Origin: UBA2185 sp964564625
Lineage (GTDB): Bacteria > Desulfobacterota > Syntrophia > Syntrophales > UBA2185
Assembly: GCA_964564625.1 (NCBI GenBank)
Contig: CAZMBE010000004.1
Coordinates: forward strand, 65,594-129,593
Length of the DNA stretch: 64,000 bases
Direction: 5' to 3'
Within the stretch, counting starts at the first letter, position 1. The number at the start of each line of letters is the position of its first letter. The position numbers and the translations under genes were made by a program. The notes under the pieces are model-generated. The model searched no databases. It saw nothing but the letters and a program-made list of their open reading frames with translations, and had not been told where the DNA came from. This document shows positions 52,871-60,151 of this stretch, piece by piece.

Positions 52871-53709
52871 ATAATCCTTTCAAAACAAACTTTGAAACGC
52901 AGAAATACAGGCTGAAGAGGCGTTCAAAAAACATTGTACAGGAACTCTATAGAACAGTCCTGCTGCTATGCGTCATTGTTATTATCACCGCCGCATTGAT
53001 TTACGGGTACATGTTCACAATAAGCTCCCCTTATTTTCATATTAAAGAGATAACTGTCCGGGGCTGCAAGGAACTCACAGAAAAAGAAATTCTCTCGCTC
53101 GCCGCCATTAAACCAGCTCAAAGCCTCCTGGCAATGAACCTTGATAAAGTTGCTCACAGGATTGAAGCAAACCCATGGATTAAAGAAGTTTACGTAGGGA
53201 GAGAACTTCCCAACCGCTTGATTATCGAGGTACGAGAAAGACTGCCGGTGGCATTAATCAAGCGTGATAACGGCTTTACCCTGTTGGACACAGATGGAGT
53301 AGCCTTTAAAAAACTTGAAAAAAATGATGAGCTCGATATTCCTGTACTCAACGTTAAGTTTTCCGAGAGCAGTGATTCTGAACTTTTTGCAAAATCACTT
53401 GAACTTCTCCGGTACCTTTCAACTTCACAAGATTTCCCCACGATAAAGAATATTTCAGAAATCCATGGTCATGATGTATTTGGCTTTTCTATTTTTACCG
53501 ATAGCGGCCTTTGTATAAGACTAGGTTTTGACAGTTATCAAAATAAATTAAAGCGATTAAACCCTGTCATGGCCGATCTGGAACGGCGGAATCTGAGGTT
53601 GGGTTTTCTCCTCATTGATCTCAATGACCCTGCGAAAATCACTGTCCAGAAGAAAGAAGTGTTTGGTCCTAAAATGCAGACAGGCTCCAAGAAAGGGTAT
53701 AGGATATGA
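52867..53709 (+). CDS. ftsQ: Cell division protein FtsQ
   Basis: FtsQ is a bitopic protein that brings FtsL and FtsB to the divisome. A basic cytoplasmic tail (about 1-25, RLKRRSKNI) precedes a membrane helix at about 30-52. The POTRA domain follows (FHIKEITVRGCKELTEKEIL, then IEANPWIKEVYVGRELPNRL), and a beta domain completes the 280 residues. It overlaps murB by 4 bases. In many proteobacteria ddl lies between murB and ftsQ; here it does not. Confidence 0.95.
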   Translation: MNNPFKTNFETQKYRLKRRSKNIVQELYRTVLLLCVIVIITAALIYGYMFTISSPYFHIKEITVRGCKELTEKEILSLAAIKPAQSLLAMNLDKVAHRIEANPWIKEVYVGRELPNRLIIEVRERLPVALIKRDNGFTLLDTDGVAFKKLEKNDELDIPVLNVKFSESSDSELFAKSLELLRYLSTSQDFPTIKNISEIHGHDVFGFSIFTDSGLCIRLGFDSYQNKLKRLNPVMADLERRNLRLGFLLIDLNDPAKITVQKKEVFGPKMQTGSKKGYRI

Positions 53710-53879
53710 CACTCTCAGTCGGTTGGCCTCTGGTAAAGAGAAGAAATTTTAGCATATTGAATCCGGCAGCAAGCGCATTCCCTGTGCCTTGCCGCGGAGT
53801 AAGCAAGAGAATGGGTAATATTATTCCTTATGGATCGAAGATTCTGTGCAGCAAAACTGCGGTGAGATTCAAATAACAG
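53706..53879 (+). CDS. Possible 57-residue small ORF between ftsQ and ftsA
   Basis: An ATG overlapping the ftsQ stop (ATGA) opens a 57-codon frame ending TAA at 53879. The product is basic (starts MTLSVGWPLVKRRNFSILNP and ends SKTAVRFK), has no clear domain and matches nothing I recognise. The overlap geometry and the otherwise tight packing of the cluster argue for translation; the low length and odd composition argue against. It fills most of the 207-base gap before ftsA. Confidence 0.25.
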
Positions 53880-53916
53880 ATATGGTCCACGATAAATGAG
53901 GAAAGGCGGGGCGAGG

Positions 53917-55143
53917 ATGGTCAAAAAAGGGCATGTAATTGTGGGCCTTGATATAGGCACCACAAAAACCTGTGCCATAGTAGCGGAAATGACAGATACA
54001 GGTATTGACATTATCGGGATAGGGTCCCATTCCTCGGAAGGCTTGAGAAAAGGTGTTGTCGTGAATATTGAGAACACCGTAGATGCCATTAAAAAGGCTG
54101 TGGATGAAGCCGAACATATGTCCGGTTGCGAGATCAGTTCCGTGCATGTGGGAATTGCCGGTGGACATATAAAGGGACAAAACAGTCTGGGTATCGTGGC
54201 CGTGAAGGGTCGAGAGGTTGATGATGATGATGTCCAGCGGGCAATCGAAGCATCAAGAGCCATTGCCATACCCCTGGACAGAGAAATCCTACACACACTG
54301 CCCCAAAGTTATGTTGTTGACGACCAGAATGGCATTAGGGATCCCATCGGGATGTCCGGTGTTCGTCTCGAAGCGAAAGTTCATATTGTCACAGGGGCAT
54401 CCGCATCTGTACAGAATATTGTAAAATCGGTGAATCGAGTGGGACTGGATATTGACGATATCGTTCTTGAACAATTGGCATCAAGTGAAGCAGTTCTTAG
54501 TACCGATGAAAAAGATCTGGGAGTGGTTCTCTTAGACATTGGTGGCGGTACTACGGATATTGCTGTTTTTTCCGACGGGAGCATTAAACATACTGCCGTA
54601 ATACCTGTAGGGGGTAATTTTATCACCAGCGATATTGCTACCGGCTTGAGAACACCTCTTACAGAAGCAGAAAAAATTAAATTAAAGTACGGATGTGCGT
54701 TTTCTCCAATGATACCTAAAAATGAAATCATTGAGGTCCCCAGTGTAGGAGGACGAGAACCGAGAGAAGTTACCCGTCAGATCTTGGGTAGAATTATTGA
54801 ACCCCGGACTGAAGAGATTCTGAATATGTCTTACAAAGAAGTTATAAAATCAGGATATGAAGATATACTTGCCGCCGGGGTTGTATTGACTGGAGGAACA
54901 TCCATCATGGCGGGAGTCACGGAATTAGCCGAGCACGTTTTTAATATGCCTGTGAGAAGAGGCTGTCCGACAGGGATCGGAGGGTTGACGGATGTTGTAA
55001 ACTCTCCCATGTATGCAACAGGAGTGGGGCTTGTTATCTATGGAAGTAAAAATGTATCGAAAGAAGATTTGAAAAGGTTTGAAATGAACGTTTTCGGAAA
55101 AACATTACATAATATAAAAAAATGGTTTTTGGAATTTTTTTAA
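53917..55143 (+). CDS. ftsA: Cell division protein FtsA
   Basis: FtsA is the actin-like ATPase that tethers FtsZ to the membrane. The start region reads VIVGLDIGTTKTCAIVAEM, with the SHS2 insertion near 75-150 (GHIKGQNSLGIVAVKG). Phosphate-2 LDIGGGTTDIAVF is at about 204-216, and the adenosine motif VVLTGGTSIMAGV near 322-334. The C-terminal 15 residues (FGKTLHNIKKWFLEFF) form the amphipathic membrane-targeting helix. ATG 53917 follows AAGGCGGGGCGAGG; an upstream ATG at 53896 has no ribosome binding site. Length 408. Confidence 0.96.
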   Translation: MVKKGHVIVGLDIGTTKTCAIVAEMTDTGIDIIGIGSHSSEGLRKGVVVNIENTVDAIKKAVDEAEHMSGCEISSVHVGIAGGHIKGQNSLGIVAVKGREVDDDDVQRAIEASRAIAIPLDREILHTLPQSYVVDDQNGIRDPIGMSGVRLEAKVHIVTGASASVQNIVKSVNRVGLDIDDIVLEQLASSEAVLSTDEKDLGVVLLDIGGGTTDIAVFSDGSIKHTAVIPVGGNFITSDIATGLRTPLTEAEKIKLKYGCAFSPMIPKNEIIEVPSVGGREPREVTRQILGRIIEPRTEEILNMSYKEVIKSGYEDILAAGVVLTGGTSIMAGVTELAEHVFNMPVRRGCPTGIGGLTDVVNSPMYATGVGLVIYGSKNVSKEDLKRFEMNVFGKTLHNIKKWFLEFF

Positions 55144-55158
55144 TGGGGAGGGAGGGTT

Positions 55159-56307
55159 ATGTTTCAATTAATGGAGCCAGCGATCACAAATTCAGCAAAG
55201 ATTAAAGTAATCGGCATAGGTGGAGCGGGGGGTAATGCCGTAAACACCATGATATCGTGCAACCTCCAGGGTGTCGATTTCATTGCGGCGAACACCGACG
55301 CCCAGGCCTTGGGAGCATCCGTTGCACCTATCAAGATTCAGATCGGCGCTGAAGTTACTAAGGGACTGGGTGCCGGTTCTGATCCCGATGTAGGAAGAAG
55401 GTCCGCCATTGAAACAAAAGACATATTAAAAAATAACCTTGAGGGGGCAGATATGGTCTTTATCACTGCCGGTCTGGGCGGTGGTACGGGTACCGGCGGC
55501 GCACCCATAGTGGCAGAAATCTCCAAAGAAATGCAGGTCCTCACCGTTGCCGTCGTGACAAAACCCTTTCTCTTTGAGGGGAAAAAAAGAAATCTGCAAG
55601 CGGAAGAGGGTATTGAAGAATTGAGAAAGATTGTGGACACCTTAATCATTGTCCCCAATCAACGGCTTCTCAGCCTGGGTGGTAAAAATATTTCACTTCT
55701 GGACGCATTCAAGAAAGCAGATGATATCCTGTACCATGCCGTAAAAGGAATTTCCGATTTGATCATGGTTCCGGGATTGATTAACCTCGACTTCGCCGAT
55801 GTGAAAACTATCATGTCCGACATGGGAATGGCGCTTATGGGAACCGGAGTTTCAAGCGGTGATAACAGGGCAGTGGAAGCCGCACAAAGAGCAATATCAT
55901 CTCCTCTTCTTGAAGACAATACCATACAAGGCGCGCATGGCATTCTGCTCAATATTACCGGGGGGCCCGATATGACTCTTTATGAAATCAATGAGGCGTC
56001 ATCTCTGATTCAGTCAGAGGCCCATGAGGATGCCAATATAATTTTCGGGACCGTCGTTGATGAGAATATGGGCGACGAAATACGCATCACAGTCATTGCT
56101 ACAGGATTCGAAGCAGAAAAAAACAAGCAGGTCATGAAGAATATCCCTCGTATGGGCTCTCACAAAAGAGAGGATCTCTCCATGCCAGCATATCTGAGAC
56201 AGGAAAAACCAATTGAGAATGTCAATGTGGTAAAGCTGGGAATGGTTGATGACATAGACAATATGGATCTTGAGATACCCACCTTCTTAAGAAGACAGGC
56301 TGACTGA
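55159..56307 (+). CDS. ftsZ: Cell division protein FtsZ
   Basis: FtsZ is the tubulin-like GTPase that builds the Z ring. The tubulin signature AGLGGGTGTGGAPIVAE is at about 105-121, with VIGIGGAGGNAVNTM near the start. The T7 loop INLDFADVKTIMSD is intact. A linker leads to the C-terminal peptide DLEIPTFLRRQAD that binds FtsA and other partners. Length 382. GGGAGGG upstream of the ATG gives a strong start. It is the last gene of the dcw cluster; no clear terminator follows. Confidence 0.98.
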   Translation: MFQLMEPAITNSAKIKVIGIGGAGGNAVNTMISCNLQGVDFIAANTDAQALGASVAPIKIQIGAEVTKGLGAGSDPDVGRRSAIETKDILKNNLEGADMVFITAGLGGGTGTGGAPIVAEISKEMQVLTVAVVTKPFLFEGKKRNLQAEEGIEELRKIVDTLIIVPNQRLLSLGGKNISLLDAFKKADDILYHAVKGISDLIMVPGLINLDFADVKTIMSDMGMALMGTGVSSGDNRAVEAAQRAISSPLLEDNTIQGAHGILLNITGGPDMTLYEINEASSLIQSEAHEDANIIFGTVVDENMGDEIRITVIATGFEAEKNKQVMKNIPRMGSHKREDLSMPAYLRQEKPIENVNVVKLGMVDDIDNMDLEIPTFLRRQAD

Positions 56308-56321
56308 AAGGTGAAACACGA

Positions 56322-56481
56322 AATCCTAAATCCGGAATGCTTAACAATATCAAAATTTACATGAGCAAGACATTATATCCCGCCGAAGGCGAGCGTAACG
56401 GAAAATGAATCAGAACAATATCCCGCCCAAGACGGATGATCTTTGAACTTGTTGAGGATTAAGAAATTAGGATTTAGGATT
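56322..56481. repeat. 12-base inverted repeat flanking the ftsZ to radical SAM gap
   Basis: AATCCTAAATCC at 56322-56333 and GGATTTAGGATT at 56470-56481 are exact inverted copies 136 bases apart. The intervening 136 bases have no coding frame of note and include a GC-rich stretch around 56375-56400. The right copy lies just before the radical SAM start (ATG 56484), overlapping its presumed ribosome binding region (TAGGAT). Confidence 0.6.
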
Positions 56482-56483
56482 AT

Positions 56484-58175
56484 ATGTCTTGGAAACTTAA
56501 AAAAAAATATTTTGATCTTGTGGCCGAGGAAGAGGGATATCAGAAAAAGATATGGGGAGAACTCCTCACGGTTTGTATTGCCTACCCAAGTTATTATCGG
56601 ACAGGAATGTCCAATCTTGGATTTCAAACAATTTATGCATTAATAAACCGTAACACATCATTCCTTTGTGAAAGGACCTTTCTCCCCGATCCCGAGGATG
56701 AAACCGAATTCACTATGGGATTAAACTCTCTTTTCAGTCTGGAATCGCAGAAATCACTCACAGAATTTGATATTATCGCTTTTTCCATACCCTTTGAAAA
56801 CGATTACCCCAATATACTGAAGATGCTAAGCATGGCGGGCATTACCCTCACCGCTCGTGAGAGGAAAGAAACAGAGCCTCTTATTGTCGGTGGCGGTGTC
56901 TCAGTAACGTTGAATCCGGAGCCGTTGGCGGATTTTTTCGACCTTTTTTTACTGGGAGAGGGGGAAGACATTCTGCCGGAATTCCTTAAACTCTTTAAGG
57001 ATTCCCGCGGCCTCGGTTTTAATCGGAACGAATTGTTATATACCATCCAGGAAGAAATCGAAGGAGCGTATGTTCCAAAATATTACAAAGTTAATTACAA
57101 AGATAACCATCTCATCGCACATATGGAACCGCTCAAATCTTCATTTCCGTATACAATAAAGAGAAGACATGTCGAAGACATCAACACGTTCACGACTGAT
57201 CAATGCATTACCACTCCTCACGCAGAGTTCAAGGAATTGTTTCTCACGGAGGTGAGCAGAGGATGCCATCGTGGATGTCGTTTTTGCGCGGCAGGATTTC
57301 TCTATCGACCCGTGAGATTCAGGAATTTACAGACACTCAAGCCGTCATTTCTTAGAGGAATCCATAGACAGCGGAAGATCGGGCTTTTAGGAACAGCCGT
57401 TTCCGATCACCCGGAACTTCTTTCCCTCTGCCGGTATATAACGAACCAAAACGGCAAAGTGGCTATCGGTTCATCCAGGCTGGACAAACTGAACACCGAA
57501 TTGGTTTCTTTGCTGAAGAAATCATCTGTTGAGACCGTATCTCTGGCACCGGAGGCAGGTAACCAACGTCTCAGGAATCTCATCCATAAAGGTATCACAG
57601 ACGAAGATATTTCGCGTGCCTTAGAATTGCTCATCGAATATGGAATCGTTAATATCAGGCTCTATTTTATGATTGGCTTGCCAACGGAACAAGAAGAAGA
57701 TATCGAAGATATCACAACTACAATCAGAAGGATTAAACACCACGCAGTAAAATCTTCTGCGGGGAGAAGAAATTTCAAACGCATTACTTTAAGCATTAAT
57801 CAGTTTATTCCAAAGCCTGCAACGCCCTTTCAATGGTATCCTCTGGAAGATATTAATACCGTCAGGAAACGGATACAGAAGATTGAACGTTCCCTGCGCA
57901 AAGAAACATATGTAAATGTAATTCATGACCTCCCAAAGTGGAATTATATACAGGCGTTGCTTTCCCTTGGTGACAGAAAGATCGGCAAAATTCTTCTCGC
58001 AGCTCATCAAAACAAGGGCAACTGGCCTAAGGCCTTTAAAGAAGTCAACGTGAATCCGGATTTCTATGTGTATCGACACAAAAGTACCGGGGAAATATTG
58101 CCGTGGGATTTTATCGATCACGGGATCAGGAAGCAGGATATTATTGATGAATACAAAAAAACATTACTATGCTGA
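56484..58175 (+). CDS. B12-binding-type radical SAM protein (TIGR03960-like, without C-terminal DUF2344)
   Basis: The N-terminal half (about 1-230) resembles the cobalamin-binding-like domain of this radical SAM group: PSYYRTGMSNLGFQTIYALI, then ERTFLPDPEDE and PLIVGGGVSVTLNPEPLADF. The radical SAM core has the cluster motif CHRGCRFC at about 259-266, followed by SLAPEAGNQRLRNL and IRLYFMIGLPTE. Members of the related TIGR03960 family usually carry a DUF2344 extension or partner; this 563-residue protein ends soon after the core, with no such domain. The reaction is unknown. Whether it binds B12 is not established, as I do not see a clear DxHxxG motif. Confidence 0.75.
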   Translation: MSWKLKKKYFDLVAEEEGYQKKIWGELLTVCIAYPSYYRTGMSNLGFQTIYALINRNTSFLCERTFLPDPEDETEFTMGLNSLFSLESQKSLTEFDIIAFSIPFENDYPNILKMLSMAGITLTARERKETEPLIVGGGVSVTLNPEPLADFFDLFLLGEGEDILPEFLKLFKDSRGLGFNRNELLYTIQEEIEGAYVPKYYKVNYKDNHLIAHMEPLKSSFPYTIKRRHVEDINTFTTDQCITTPHAEFKELFLTEVSRGCHRGCRFCAAGFLYRPVRFRNLQTLKPSFLRGIHRQRKIGLLGTAVSDHPELLSLCRYITNQNGKVAIGSSRLDKLNTELVSLLKKSSVETVSLAPEAGNQRLRNLIHKGITDEDISRALELLIEYGIVNIRLYFMIGLPTEQEEDIEDITTTIRRIKHHAVKSSAGRRNFKRITLSINQFIPKPATPFQWYPLEDINTVRKRIQKIERSLRKETYVNVIHDLPKWNYIQALLSLGDRKIGKILLAAHQNKGNWPKAFKEVNVNPDFYVYRHKSTGEILPWDFIDHGIRKQDIIDEYKKTLLC

Positions 58176-58230
58176 ACCCTTGTACAAATAGTACCGGCGA
58201 TTCGCATACATGCATTATTGGGGCGACTCC

Positions 58231-58779
58231 ATGAAAAAAATACTGGTATGCATTCTAAGTGCTCTGTGCTTTTTCGACATTGCATTTTCAGTTACAGATG
58301 TGAAGGCTTCAGGATGGCTGGAAAAAGGGGTAGAATTAGTAGTGAAGGGCAAATACAATGAAGCGATACACGCTTTTAATCAAGCCATTCAGCTTGATCC
58401 CACAGATGCCGTCGCATATAATAATAGAGGGGCTGCCTATGGGCAAATGGGAAACCATACACAACAGATCGAAGACTGTAATAAGGCCCTGCAATTCAAT
58501 CCTAAAGATGCCGTCGCGTATAATAATCGCGGTGTTGCCTATGGGGAATTAGGTAATTACGAACAGGAGATTAAGGATTGCACGAAAGCCATTGAACTCA
58601 ATCCAACACTGGCTGTCGCGTATTACCATCGCGGGATTGCTTATCAAAAATTGGGAAACCGCAAACAGGCAGAGAAGGATAAAAGAATGGCGTATTCATT
58701 GAATCCGAAAAGAACGTGGGACAAAGTGGAAATAGTAGCGACTGAAAAAGTTACGAGTAAGGTGAATGAAAACTATTAA
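58231..58779 (+). CDS. Small secreted TPR protein
   Basis: A signal peptide covers about residues 1-27 (MKKILVCILSALCFFDIAFS). Three and a half TPR units follow with the classic pattern KYNEAIHAFNQAIQLDPTDA, AVAYNNRGAAYGQMGN, NYEQEIKDCTKAIELNPTLA and AVAYYHRGIAYQKLGN. The ATG at 58231 fits the signal peptide; the frame extends to 58210. The function is unknown; TPR arrays of this type mediate protein contacts in the periplasm. The 3' end overlaps the exonuclease gene by 14 bases. Confidence 0.82.
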   Translation: MKKILVCILSALCFFDIAFSVTDVKASGWLEKGVELVVKGKYNEAIHAFNQAIQLDPTDAVAYNNRGAAYGQMGNHTQQIEDCNKALQFNPKDAVAYNNRGVAYGELGNYEQEIKDCTKAIELNPTLAVAYYHRGIAYQKLGNRKQAEKDKRMAYSLNPKRTWDKVEIVATEKVTSKVNENY

Positions 58780-59551
58780 AATTGCTTCTTACAATGTGAA
58801 TTCCATACGATCACGCCTCCACATTATTATTCCGTGGCTTAAGGAGATGCGCCCTGATGTTTTCTGTATGCAGGAAACCAAAGTTGAAGATGGGAAATTC
58901 CCCATCGGAGAATTTAAAGACGCGGGCTATCATGTAATTTTCAAGGGAGCAAAACGTTACAACGGTGTAGCAATAGCATCACTGGAACAACCGGAGATGA
59001 TAAATTCCGGCCTTGATGATGGCGACCACCCTGATCAGGACCGTCTGATCAGGGGTGTATTTTCAGGAATACACATAATAAACACCTATGTCCCCCAGGG
59101 AAGGGACCGGGAAAGTCCTCACTTTACCTACAAGCTCGAGTGGTTTAAGCGTCTCAGAGACTTCCTGGAAAAATCATATTCACCAAACCAGCCATTGATC
59201 TGGTGCGGCGATCTGAACGTAGCGCCGGAAGCCATAGATGTTCATGATCCGAAAAGGCTTCTGGGCCACGTCTGTTTCACACCGGAGGTATGGGATGCGT
59301 TTAATCTCGTAAAATCATGGGGACTGGTCGATATTTTCCGACGATTTCACCCCGGCGAAACCGGTAATTATACTTTTTATGACTACCGGGTACCAAAATC
59401 CGTGGAAAGAGGACTTGGCTGGCGGGTAGACCATATCCTTGCGACATCAACCTTAGCCACAAAAGCTATCAGCTGTACAATTGACATGAGTACACGGATT
59501 GCTGAAAAACCGTCCGACCATATCGTGCTCGTTGCTGAATTCAAACTCTGA
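58766..59551 (+). CDS. xth: Exodeoxyribonuclease III (AP endonuclease)
   Basis: Exonuclease III cuts DNA at abasic sites and trims 3' ends in base excision repair. The 261-residue protein has the family motifs IASYNVNSIRSRL, CMQETKVEDGKFP (catalytic Glu), WCGDLNVAPEAIDVHDP and the C-terminal MSTRIAEKPSDHIVL, with the Asp-His pair of the active site. AAGGTGA upstream of the ATG supports the start within the end of the TPR gene. Confidence 0.97.
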   Translation: MKTIKIASYNVNSIRSRLHIIIPWLKEMRPDVFCMQETKVEDGKFPIGEFKDAGYHVIFKGAKRYNGVAIASLEQPEMINSGLDDGDHPDQDRLIRGVFSGIHIINTYVPQGRDRESPHFTYKLEWFKRLRDFLEKSYSPNQPLIWCGDLNVAPEAIDVHDPKRLLGHVCFTPEVWDAFNLVKSWGLVDIFRRFHPGETGNYTFYDYRVPKSVERGLGWRVDHILATSTLATKAISCTIDMSTRIAEKPSDHIVLVAEFKL

Positions 59552-59565
59552 CAGGAGAGAAAAAC

Positions 59566-60114
59566 ATGAATGAGACCGTTGACATCCTGAAAATTAATGA
59601 AGAAATAGCCAGAAAATTCAGGAAGGTAGAAGAATCTCTTCCCTCTTCCTGTACAATCAAAGATCTCTTTGAAAAACTCCTCATGCAGATTGAAGAAGAA
59701 TTTCACATTCCGTTTGTCTGGATTTCCATTCTCAATGAGCGTAATGTAATCGACGTAATAAAGGTATGTAAGGCCTCTAAAATTCTCAAGGATCGTATAA
59801 ATATCTTAGACCGGAAAGTGTTCCTCGATCTTGTCGCAGAAGGCACGATGCCAAAGCTCATTAATGATAATTTAAAACCCTTCTATAAACTTCTCCCACG
59901 CAACAAGAAATATTTTATCAAGTCCCTCGCCATTGCTCCCATGACTCTTAACAGCGAAATAATCGGCAGTATTAATTATGGTGACTTCTCAAGTCTGCGC
60001 TACCAGCCGGGCATGGATACAAGTCTCCTTGAAAAACTGGCGTTCAATGTCTCTGCCCGTCTTTCGGCCATCACAGCTGAAAAAGATGATATCTGCAATG
60101 AAACAATGAAATAA
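59566..60114 (+). CDS. GAF-like domain protein (DUF484-type)
   Basis: The 182-residue protein is a single GAF-like domain: EEEFHIPFVWISILNERN and LAIAPMTLNSEIIGSINYGD are typical strands of the fold, followed by LEKLAFNVSARLSAITAE. It resembles DUF484 proteins, whose ligand is unknown. GGAGAG lies upstream of the ATG. It follows xth by 14 bases and is convergent with ptsP, a gene that itself has an N-terminal GAF domain. No signal peptide or membrane segment. Confidence 0.75.
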   Translation: MNETVDILKINEEIARKFRKVEESLPSSCTIKDLFEKLLMQIEEEFHIPFVWISILNERNVIDVIKVCKASKILKDRINILDRKVFLDLVAEGTMPKLINDNLKPFYKLLPRNKKYFIKSLAIAPMTLNSEIIGSINYGDFSSLRYQPGMDTSLLEKLAFNVSARLSAITAEKDDICNETMK

Positions 60115-60151
60115 AAACTGATTATACTTCGAGAGGTCGTGCAAACCCTAG

